From: Clostridium sardiniense
GTDB taxonomy: Bacteria; Bacillota; Clostridia; Clostridiales; Clostridiaceae
Direction: 5' to 3'
Length of the DNA stretch: 64,000 bases
Assembly: GCF_016907995.1 (NCBI RefSeq)
Contig: NZ_JAFBDA010000015.1
Location: 1-64,000, forward strand
Positions 1 to 7,513 of this stretch are shown piece by piece. Made by a program: the position numbers and the translations under genes. The stretch's first letter is position 1. Each line of letters begins with the position of its first letter. The notes under the pieces are model-generated. The model made no database searches and was not told the DNA's origin. It saw nothing but the letters and a program-made list of their open reading frames with translations.

Positions 1-100
1 CCCACACCAACAACAAACCACCACCACCCACCCCAACAACACTAACCCCCGCCACCGGCCGCCCTCCCCCAACCCCACTAAACTCATACACCTACCATTA
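1..100. other. Low-complexity C/A-rich tract at the window edge
   Basis: The first ~100 bases are almost only C and A on this strand, with a handful of G and T, and are far richer in GC than anything else in the window. No reading frame, RNA or repeat unit explains them. They switch within about 20 bases to normal AT-rich clostridial sequence. The likeliest reading is a contig-end or read-end artefact rather than biology. Confidence 0.6.
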
Positions 101-132
101 CAAACAAAAAAATAAAGAAAAGAAAAAAATTA

Positions 133-170
133 AAATATAATAGTATTTATTAACAAATATAATAGTATTT
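133..170 (+). repeat. Tandem 16-base direct repeat upstream of the Crp/Fnr-type gene
   Basis: AAATATAATAGTATTT occurs exactly twice, at 133-148 and 155-170. The copies are 22 bases apart, start to start, about two helical turns. They lie 36 bases upstream of the proposed -35 box of the regulator gene, so they could be a tandem operator. Very AT-rich DNA makes chance more likely than usual. Confidence 0.55.
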
Positions 171-205
171 TAAATACTTGTTTTTACTGTAAGTAAACTC
201 TTAAG

Positions 206-233
206 TTGAATATAAAAGGTATTATTGTATAAT
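206..233 (+). promoter_or_regulatory. Sigma-A promoter of the Crp/Fnr-type regulator
   Basis: TTGAAT at 206-211 and TATAAT at 228-233 are separated by 16 bases. They sit about 40 bases before the start codon at 272. Confidence 0.5.
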
Positions 234-271
234 CAAGGTGTCTATGAAAGATAAAAGGAGTTGGACAAAGT

Positions 272-946
272 ATGATTAAAAGTACGACTAAAGAATTAAT
301 GAATAAATTAATTCCTTTAATTAAAAAAAAGATATGTATTAAAAAAAATAAAATTGTTTTAGAACAAAATGAATTTAGTGATAGTACTTATATATTATTA
401 TCGGGAAAAGTCAAGGTGACTCATTTATTACATGATTCTAATGAACTAATTTTAACTATATATTCTGGAAAAAATGTAATGTTAAAGCCTTATAATAAAT
501 ATCAAACATTTGTTAATTTATTTAGGATTGAAACAATTGAAGATAGTATATTTGGTATAATTCCAACAAAAGAGATTGAAAGAGATGATGAGTTGAGAAG
601 TTTAATTTTAACTTACTATGATCTTTTTTTTCAAAAAACATATTTACAAATGAGAGATCTATTATGTAACAATAAAGAAAAAAGCTTATATTCTGTATTA
701 ATTAGGCTTTCTAATTCATATGGAATTCATACAGATGAGGGTATTAAAATAGATTTAAAGATATCAAATAAGGATTTATCTGAGTTTACAGGAACATCAT
801 ATGAGACTATTAGTAGGTTATTGTCAAAAATTAAAAAAAAGAATCTTATAGAAATTAAAGGAGGATTTATAACAATAAAAAATATTAATTATATGAAAGA
901 TGAATTAAATTGCAAGGATTGTAACGAGGAGTTATGTGTTTTTTAA
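272..946 (+). CDS. Crp/Fnr family transcriptional regulator with C-terminal cysteine cluster
   Basis: This 224-residue protein has the Crp/Fnr layout: an N-terminal cyclic-nucleotide-type beta-roll (about 20-120) and a C-terminal winged helix with the recognition segment GTSYETISRLLSKI (about 173-186). The last ten residues carry Cys214, Cys217 and Cys222, spaced CX2CX4C. The Bacillus Fnr protein uses the same spacing at its C-terminus to hold a 4Fe-4S cluster, so oxygen or redox sensing is possible; that is inference from spacing alone. An AAAGGAG ribosome site stands 11 bases before the ATG. It is monocistronic, with its own promoter and a strong terminator. Its targets are unknown; the next gene downstream, a membrane protein with its own promoter, is one candidate. 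Confidence 0.8.
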   Translation: MIKSTTKELMNKLIPLIKKKICIKKNKIVLEQNEFSDSTYILLSGKVKVTHLLHDSNELILTIYSGKNVMLKPYNKYQTFVNLFRIETIEDSIFGIIPTKEIERDDELRSLILTYYDLFFQKTYLQMRDLLCNNKEKSLYSVLIRLSNSYGIHTDEGIKIDLKISNKDLSEFTGTSYETISRLLSKIKKKNLIEIKGGFITIKNINYMKDELNCKDCNEELCVF

Positions 947-960
947 AAATAATTAACTTA

Positions 961-1007
961 AAAATAATTAACTTGAATAATATTATTTAAGTTAATTATT
1001 TTTTTGT
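961..1007 (+). terminator. Intrinsic terminator after the Crp/Fnr-type gene
   Basis: A 14-base perfect stem (961-974 with 989-1002) with a 14-base loop runs straight into a T tract. The 5' arm is also repeated just before the hairpin, around 946-960. Confidence 0.75.
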
Positions 1008-1023
1008 CGAAAAATTTTGACTT

Positions 1024-1053
1024 TTGTCATTTTGTGTTTGTTGTTAGTATAGT
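1024..1053 (+). promoter_or_regulatory. Probable promoter of the 1086-2558 gene pair
   Basis: TTGTCA at 1024-1029 and TATAGT at 1048-1053 are 18 bases apart, about 32 bases before the start codon. An overlapping TTGACT at 1017 could serve instead. Confidence 0.35.
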
Positions 1054-1085
1054 ATTCTTTTATCAAGAAAGGAGATATAGTCAAA

Positions 1086-1559
1086 ATGAAAAAGAAAATA
1101 ATAGTAGGGATAATAATATTATTGCTTATATTAGGGATTGGCGCTTTCTTATGGTATAAGAATTTAAATTATAGTAATTCAGTAGGGAAAATTGGAGATT
1201 TACCAGGAACGTCTTTAGAAGAACTACAAAAAAAAGCAGATTCATCTAAATTTTCTTTTGAAATCAATAGTAATCCTGTATTTAAAAATGGTGATTCAGA
1301 AGGAAATTTAAGAATTGCTAATCCTCATTATAATACATTTCCTATAGAGGTAACCATAAGATTAAAATCAAATAATGAAGTTGTATTTAAGACAGGTAAA
1401 ATGGAACCTAATCATTATATAGAAAGTGCTAAACTTAGTAAGCATTTACCAAAGGGAACTTATGAAGCAGTAGCAACAATAAAAGCTTTTGATTCTAAAA
1501 ACAATGATAAATATCTAGGAGAAGCTAAAGCTATCCTAAATATAAATATAAAAAATTAA
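1086..1559 (+). CDS. Membrane-anchored extracellular protein of unknown function
   Basis: This 157-residue protein has a basic start (MKKK) and a single hydrophobic segment at about 5-24, which would act as an uncleaved anchor or signal peptide. The rest is a soluble domain rich in alternating beta-type residues (about 55-157), suggesting one Ig-like beta sandwich outside the membrane. I do not recognise the family. It has a good AGGAGAT ribosome site and is followed after 21 bases by the secreted protein at 1581, so the two are very likely co-transcribed. An assembly, anchoring or chaperone role for that neighbour is possible but unproven. Confidence 0.6.
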   Translation: MKKKIIVGIIILLLILGIGAFLWYKNLNYSNSVGKIGDLPGTSLEELQKKADSSKFSFEINSNPVFKNGDSEGNLRIANPHYNTFPIEVTIRLKSNNEVVFKTGKMEPNHYIESAKLSKHLPKGTYEAVATIKAFDSKNNDKYLGEAKAILNINIKN

Positions 1560-1580
1560 TTATAAAAGGAGAGGATACAA

Positions 1581-2558
1581 ATGAAAAAGAAATTTTTATC
1601 AAGCTTAATCGTAATTTCAATGAGTATGTCAATGGGAGTACCGGTATTTGCGGCAGATTTACAAGGAGGTTCTCCACAATCTGGGACTGTACCAGTAACA
1701 GGTAGTATTGAAAAATATACACCACCTACACCACCTACACCATCAGAAATTAATGTATCAATACCAACAAGTATGGCATTTGACATTGGCTATAATAAGG
1801 ATACTCAAAAGGCTAATTTAAAATCAGCAGATTACATTATAACAAATAATGGAGATACGTCAGTAAATGTAACATCTCAATATGATGTAACAGATGAAAA
1901 TGGAGTAACATTAACAACACCAGATAAAGTGAATCCAACAGACAGTAACTTAGAATTAGCATTATCATTAAATGCAGGTCAAGCTGCAAATCCAACAACA
2001 CCATGGATACAAAACGTTACAGATAAATCTACAGGTGATGCTATAAGTATAACTTCAAAAGCAACTGAACATATACAATTTAGTGCAAATGATAAAGACT
2101 TAGCAAATATTACTCAACATGCGAAAGATGGTAAATTAACATCAGAAACAGATGTTAAAGGTAATTTAGTTCTTACTTTCAATGCTGAAAAGCAAGCCCC
2201 TACTGGAAAGTGGTCCCAAGCAAGTAACTTTGAATTCGGTAATCAACAAGGTAATACAATATCTTTAAAATTTAAAGATAATTCTGCCATTTTTACAGCT
2301 ATTCCTTTTGGTAATTCAGATATATCATATTCTTTAAATAATGATAATGATTTTCATAATGTAACTTTAAAACAGAATGTGCCTTTTTCTATTAATGTTA
2401 AACCTGGAGACCTAATTATTGTAGCTACTGCTGGTCCTGGTAATGTTTCACTCAATGGTGGTAATGATCACTGGTCCCCTAATATAAAATTTGATAAAAA
2501 TAATAATGTGACATTAAAAGTTACTGATACTGGTCTTGAAGTGTTAATGAATAACTAA
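1581..2558 (+). CDS. Secreted surface-type protein of unknown function
   Basis: The 325-residue product starts with a clear Sec signal peptide (basic MKKK, hydrophobic core, cleavage near VFAAD at about 25). A short proline-rich linker (PPTPPTP, about 48-54), encoded by a 9-base micro-repeat near 1719-1740, leads into a beta-rich region with Thr/Asn-rich strands. No LPXTG sorting signal or transmembrane tail is present, so attachment, if any, must be by another route. A WxL-like or pilin-like surface role is conceivable, but no diagnostic motif is visible. It follows the membrane protein at 1086 with an AAAGGAGAGG ribosome site. A decayed copy of its C-terminal end lies just downstream (2600-2749). 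Confidence 0.6.
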   Translation: MKKKFLSSLIVISMSMSMGVPVFAADLQGGSPQSGTVPVTGSIEKYTPPTPPTPSEINVSIPTSMAFDIGYNKDTQKANLKSADYIITNNGDTSVNVTSQYDVTDENGVTLTTPDKVNPTDSNLELALSLNAGQAANPTTPWIQNVTDKSTGDAISITSKATEHIQFSANDKDLANITQHAKDGKLTSETDVKGNLVLTFNAEKQAPTGKWSQASNFEFGNQQGNTISLKFKDNSAIFTAIPFGNSDISYSLNNDNDFHNVTLKQNVPFSINVKPGDLIIVATAGPGNVSLNGGNDHWSPNIKFDKNNNVTLKVTDTGLEVLMNN

Positions 2559-2599
2559 TACTAAAAATATTTAAAGATTAGGATATTTATTATGTGTAA

Positions 2600-2749
2600 A
2601 AATTAAAATGCGATTTAGGTCATACTAGTAGTCTAAAGTTAGATTCAAATACTAAATTTATAAATGGACCTAAAAATATAAAAGTAGTTAATGGTTGGGT
2701 TACGTTTAAAGTAACTCCAGCTGGTGTTGAATTTTTAATAAATAATTAA
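2600..2749 (+). pseudogene. Remnant of a second copy of the surface protein C-terminus
   Basis: An open frame of 49 codons without a start codon ends in VTFKVTPAGVEFLINN. This matches the end of the upstream protein (VTLKVTDTGLEVLMNN) in position and pattern, and the bases align as well. The frame is closed upstream by TAA at 2597-2599. It is best read as the tail of a duplicated or recombined gene copy whose front has been lost. The strong terminator at 2763-2810 probably belonged to the original gene. Confidence 0.6.
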
Positions 2750-2762
2750 AATTCTTTTAGAG

Positions 2763-2812
2763 ATATATGATTATCATTTAATTCAAAATGATAATCATAT
2801 ATAGTATTTTTG
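2763..2812 (+). terminator. Strong intrinsic terminator
   Basis: A perfect 17-base stem (2763-2779 with 2786-2802), a 6-base loop and a following T-rich run. It ends the 1086-2749 unit. Confidence 0.75.
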
Positions 2813-2850
2813 TAAAAGCTTAGTATACAAATAAAAAGGGGGAGATTTTA

Positions 2851-3561
2851 ATAAAAAAATTATTAATAGTAACTATAGTTGTAGCTTTGGGCATAATGAT
2901 ATTATTTGGGTGTAGCAATAATTCAAACAAAAAAAATGAAACAATTAACGATTCTAGTAAATCATTAAATGATTCAAACTCTAAAAATGATAGTAATAAA
3001 AAAGGAAATAATGAATCTCCTAATGAAACTAATGATAAAAGTAATAATGATAAAAAGGTGAATAGCACAAAAAATGTGAATAATAATGACAATGATAAGT
3101 CAAAAAATTATATATTTTTATCTAATATAAAATCACATGCCATTAAAGGGCAAGTAATAAATTCAAGTTATAAATTAGGTGACTCTATAAATTCTGTAAT
3201 AAATAAATTAGGAAAGCCATCTAATGAAATTTATGTTGAGTCTGCTAAAGGAGATTATTTTAAATTTGATTCTAATAATTTGATTTTTGGTTGTAATAAA
3301 GGCGAACAAATCTTTGAAATAAGATCTTTAGATAAAAGTTTAGATGAATTAAAGTTAAATAATGTAGAAAACTTTTTTGGAAAGCCTGATTATAATGTAA
3401 CAACTAAATTAAATGAAAAAATTATTGGATATAAGATATCAGAAAAGTTTAAAATACTTTTTGTATTTGATAATAAAAATTTAAAATTAAAACATTATTC
3501 TGTTTTATATCCTGAATTGACTAAAAACTCTATGGCGGAGTATGGAGGAAGAGAGTGGTAA
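2851..3561 (+). CDS. Putative lipoprotein with non-standard ATA start
   Basis: Read from ATA at 2851 the protein is 236 residues and begins with a textbook lipoprotein signal: KKLL, a hydrophobic stretch and LFGC, with the lipidated Cys at about residue 21. A GGGGGAG ribosome site lies 7 bases before the ATA. The first standard start in frame is TTG at 2887, which has no ribosome site and would remove most of the signal. So either ATA is used, ATG has mutated to ATA, or there is a base error. After the Cys comes a long Asn/Lys/Ser/Asp-rich linker (about 24-85), then a folded domain (about 95-225) that I cannot assign; its GDSINSVINKLGKPS stretch recalls small SmpA/OmlA-like repeat domains. 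Confidence 0.6.
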   Translation: MKKLLIVTIVVALGIMILFGCSNNSNKKNETINDSSKSLNDSNSKNDSNKKGNNESPNETNDKSNNDKKVNSTKNVNNNDNDKSKNYIFLSNIKSHAIKGQVINSSYKLGDSINSVINKLGKPSNEIYVESAKGDYFKFDSNNLIFGCNKGEQIFEIRSLDKSLDELKLNNVENFFGKPDYNVTTKLNEKIIGYKISEKFKILFVFDNKNLKLKHYSVLYPELTKNSMAEYGGREW

Positions 3562-3568
3562 AATATAA

Positions 3569-3597
3569 ACACGGTAGATAGTAATCTACTGTGTTTT
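3569..3597 (+). terminator. Terminator of the lipoprotein gene
   Basis: An 11-base perfect stem (3569-3579 with 3584-3594) with a 4-base loop is followed by TTTTATT. The rest of the 3600-3950 gap has no gene; it holds TGTCATA words at 3812 and (reverse) 3889, ahead of the sigma-54 promoter. Confidence 0.75.
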
Positions 3598-3956
3598 ATT
3601 TTATTATTACAACCTAAATATAAGAGAAATAATAAAAATATATAGTAGATTTTATGTGTGGAAATACTTTGCTACTATATAAGATAATCAAATAAAGCTA
3701 AAATGCTAAGAAAAATGAAGAGGTTAAGCTATACATCTTTTTCATATCTGTAATAGAAATTACTAGCTAAGTAGCACACTTTCTAAAATAAATCATCACA
3801 TTCGACATATCTGTCATAACTAAAAACTAGAATTATTAAAATTTACTCCAATTATAATCTAAGTGTAACCTATATATACTATTTTATATATGACAAATAG
3901 AAAAAATTTTAATTTATTTTATAAAGAAGCCACTATTTATCAACTACCCTAAAATA

Positions 3957-3972
3957 TGGCACATATCTTGCT
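3957..3972 (+). promoter_or_regulatory. Sigma-54 promoter (-24/-12) of the PL8 lyase gene
   Basis: TGGCAC at 3957-3962, five bases, then TTGCT at 3968-3972: an exact match to the sigma-54 consensus, including the invariant GG and GC. Transcription would start near 3983, giving a leader of about 30 bases before the ATG at 4015. The LevR-type activator encoded at 7514 is the obvious partner. Confidence 0.85.
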
Positions 3973-4014
3973 AAAGTATTATTGTTAGAAATACTTTAGG
4001 GGGCTGATATTTAT

Positions 4015-4914
4015 ATGAATAAAAAAAGAATCAAAAAGCTTATCTTAAACTGTATAACAGCAGTATGTGTAACGAATACCCTTGGATTAATGAATGTAAG
4101 TTATGCATTCGCAGATAATAAAAAATCAGAGGTAACTAGTGAGGAGGTTTCATTTAAAAATAGTGAATTATTAAATGAAAGCTTTGACAAAGTCATTAAA
4201 GAAGAAAATATCACTTATAAAACTTGGTGGAAAGATGAAACTAGACCATTAAATTGGCAGCTTAGAAAATGGGCTGGAGCAGCAGCTACAGGAGAGAATA
4301 CTCCATATGGAGAGGTTACTAACAATGCTATGACAGGAGGAAAATACGTTAAAGTATCCTGTAACAATAGTGTAGGTTTCTTCCAACCTGATAGCTACGT
4401 AAATATAAACCCCAATACAGATTATAATGTATCAATAAATATTAAAATTACAGATATTTCAGCTAATGAACCTCTATATATAAGGGCAGAGTATTATGAT
4501 TCATCAAATAAAGTTGTTGAGAGAAAGGATATTAAAACTATATCTGGAAGCAGTGATTGGACAGAATATAAATTAACTACTAATACACCATCTAATGCTG
4601 CAACTAAGATGAAAATAATATTTGTATTTGGAAGAGTATCATCAAATAGTGTAGGGGCTAAAGGTAGCTTTGAAATTGACAATCTAAAGATAGATACTGT
4701 AAGTTCAAACTTAGAAAGAGTAGATTTTGCAAGTGATGAAGTTAACTTAGGTATTGGTGTACCATTTAAGCCAACTGCAACAATATATCCTGTAGGGTCT
4801 AAAGAAAAATTTACATTACATTCAGCTGATGAATCAATTGCTAAGGTTGAGGATGGAATTATTCGTGGAATTAGTAATGGTTCTACAACAATCACAGCAA
4901 TAAGTGAAAGCTAA
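4015..4914 (+). pseudogene. PL8 polysaccharide lyase, N-terminal part, cut by an in-frame stop
   Basis: This is the 5' part of a secreted glycosaminoglycan lyase gene (hyaluronate/chondroitin/xanthan lyase family PL8). The 299 residues hold a signal peptide (1-34, cleavage near YAFA), a carbohydrate-binding-like beta sandwich (about 50-235; FEIDNLKID near the end is typical of such modules) and a bacterial Ig-like group 2 domain (about 236-299). The frame stops at TAA 4912-4914, in the middle of the Ig-like domain, and stays open in the same frame for another 800 codons. If translated as is, it would yield a secreted binding module without enzyme. The full gene would encode about 1100 residues. 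A GGGGG ribosome site precedes the ATG and a sigma-54 promoter lies upstream. Confidence 0.75.
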
Positions 4915-7317
4915 AAGGAAGTTGGATCATTTAAGGTCAATATTAAAGAGATAAATGATAATGATTTCAATAAAGCCTTAGATAGTATATTGGAGACAAT
5001 GGTTCCAAATTCAATTATTGATTTAAATGATTCTAAAACAGTAGAAATTATAAATGAGTTAACTAAAAGTGGTGAGAAGTATTGGAATACAATGACTAAA
5101 GGTGATGATAAAAAAGGCCTTTGGAGTGATACTACAAGTACAACAAATTCTGCTAATATAACTACTCAATTTAATAGACTTTATGATATGACTGTTGCAT
5201 ATAAGCTTAAAGGTTCTTATCTTTATGGAAATAAAGAATTATTAAAGGATATAAAATCAGGCTTAGAGTGGCTTATTCAAAATAGATATGATGGCAAAAA
5301 GTTTTATAATAACTGGTGGGACTGGGAGATAGGATCACCTCAAAAGTTAAATGGCATACTTATTATGATTAGAGATGAGCTTACTGATTTAGAAATCCTA
5401 AAATATACAGATATAATTGATAATTATGTTAAGGACCCAACTAAGCATACTCAAGGAAAGTATCCATCCGTTGGTGCAAATAGAGCTGATATGTGTAAGG
5501 TTGTAATTTATAGTGGCCTCCTTTCAAAAAATGAAGATAGAATAAGTTATGGAGTAGGTCATTTAGATCCATTATTTAAATATGTAGATGATATTATAGC
5601 TGAAGAAGGAACTAAAGTTGATGGATATTATAAAGATGGTTCATGGGTAGAGCATGGAAGTATACCATATGCAGGTTCGTATGGATCTGTATTTGTAGGC
5701 GGAGTTGGAGAAATGGCACATGTTCTAAATGATACACCTTGGAGCATTGATAAAGAAAAGCTTAATAATATATATAAGGTTATTCTTGATTCCTTTGAGC
5801 CTCTTATCTACAAAGGTGCAATGATGGATATGGTTAGTGGAAGATCTATTTCAAGAGAAAATGAGAAAGATTATGGACATGGCTTTGGAATTATGAGAAG
5901 AATTCTTGCATTCTATACAGAGACTGCACCAAAAGAATATGCAGATAGATATAAGGCAATGATTAAGGAGTGGATAACTTCTAATGATGCTAGAGATTTT
6001 ATAGAAACATCCAATAACCTTCAATTTATTGTTCAAGCGAATGCCCTTATGAAGGATGAAAACGTTAAGCCAAGAGGAGATTTAATTGGAAGTTATATAT
6101 TCCCTAATATGGATAGAGTAGTTCATAGAAGAAATGGATTTGTATTTGGAGTGAGTATGTATTCAAGTAGAATTTCTAATTATGAATCATTAAATGGTGA
6201 AAACTTAAAGGGATATCATACATCTGATGGAATGACTTATCTTTATAATGGAGATATTGAACAATATTCAAAGGATTATTGGCCAACAGTTGATTCAAAG
6301 AGATTGCCAGGTACTACAGTTGATAATAAAGATATATTTAAAAATGTAGCAGGAACTAATTATGGCCCAGGAGAAACAGCAACTTCTAATAGAGATTGGG
6401 TTGGAGGAGTATCCTTAGGTGATTATGGAGTAGCTGGAATGTACCTAGATAATAAGAGAAGTAATTCAAATAAAGATTTAGGTATGGATTTAGAAGCTAA
6501 GAAATCATACTTTATGTTTGATGATGAGATAGTAGCACTAGGAGCTGGAATTAATAGTACAAAAGATAGTGGAGTTGAAACAATAGTAGAAAATAGGTTA
6601 ATTAATAAAGATGTAGATAAGATATTTATTGATGGAAAGGACCTAACAAATAAAATAGATGAAGAAACTAAGGTTAAAGATGTTTCATGGGCTTATCTAA
6701 AAGGTAAAGACAATAATTCAAGTATAGGATATTATTTCCCTAAATCAGATGAGTTTAATATTTTAAGAGACACTAGATCTGGAAGTTGGAAGGATATAAA
6801 CAATGGACAATCGTCAGAAGTTAAAGCTAACACATTCTTCACTATGTTTAAGGAGCATGGTAAGAATCCAGTAAATGATACTTATGAATATGTATTACTT
6901 CCAAATAAAAGCATGAATGAAGTTGAAAAGTATTCAAAGAATTCCGATATAAAAGTTATTTCAAATAATGAGAATGTACAAGCTGTAAAAGATGAAAAGA
7001 AGGGTATCTTAGGGGCAAATGTTTGGAATAATGAAGAGACTTCTATTGATAATGGAAGATTAAAAGTAACTGGTCAATCATCAGTAATATTAAGAGAGAT
7101 AAATGGTGGAGAAATTGAAATAGGAGTATCTGACCCTACAATGAAAAATAAGGGGAAGATTAGAATTGAGATCAGTGGAAAACTTCATAAAGTTTTAGAG
7201 AAAGATGATAGACTTATTATAACTAAAAATGGAGATAAAGTAATAATAGAAATGGATGCTAAAGATTCTAATGGTCAAAGTAGTATTGCTAGATTAAAGA
7301 TGACAAAGAAAAAGTAA
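4915..7317 (+). pseudogene. PL8 polysaccharide lyase, catalytic part, downstream of the stop
   Basis: This continues the 4015 frame without a shift. It carries the alpha/alpha-toroid catalytic domain and the C-terminal beta domains of a PL8 lyase, the enzyme that cleaves hyaluronan or chondroitin by beta-elimination to unsaturated disaccharides. Motifs include NNWWDWEIGSPQKLNG, the expected catalytic Asn (codon 5479), His (codon 5653) and Tyr (codon 5680), with the family's nine-residue His-Tyr spacing, and an Arg-rich segment SGRSISREN. All key residues survive, so the stop is recent, misread, or a base error. The first start codon after the break is TTG 4990 without a ribosome site, so independent translation is unlikely. 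Substrate preference cannot be read from sequence. Confidence 0.75.
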
Positions 7318-7342
7318 AATGTTCTATAATAAATTATAAATA

Positions 7343-7380
7343 AATGGGGGGATATTTTGATTATCTTCCCATTATATTTA
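7343..7380 (+). terminator. Possible terminator after the PL8 gene
   Basis: A 12-base stem (7343-7354 with 7362-7373, two G-U pairs) with a 7-base loop. The T tract after it is weak. Confidence 0.45.
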
Positions 7381-7450
7381 GTGGAATTATTAATTAAATA
7401 ACTTTTTGTATTATCATAAGTAGTATATTTAAAGACAAGCTATCTAAATA

Positions 7451-7480
7451 TTTACAATATGTAAACATTTAATATATAAT
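7451..7480 (+). promoter_or_regulatory. Sigma-A promoter of the LevR-type gene
   Basis: TTTACA at 7451-7456 and TATAAT at 7475-7480, 18 bases apart, about 34 bases before the TTG start. Confidence 0.5.
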
Positions 7481-7513
7481 TTATATGTAAAAATTTACAG
7501 AGGGGGATATACG

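Noticed and set aside
2763-2802. TGATTATCA / TGATAATCA words resembling Fur boxes
   Set aside because: They are the two arms of a perfect 17-base terminator stem followed by T residues; the spacing does not fit a Fur box.
3971-3999. Inverted repeat CTAAAGTATT / AATACTTTAG just before the PL8 ribosome site, as an RNA hairpin
   Set aside because: The left arm overlaps the -12 element, and the predicted transcript start (about 3983) lies after it, so the mRNA would lack that arm. It could still be a DNA site.
4990-5010. TTG 4990 as an independent start for the catalytic PL8 half
   Set aside because: No ribosome site precedes it, and the frame is open from the stop at 4912 with matching family sequence, so it is the continuation of one gene.
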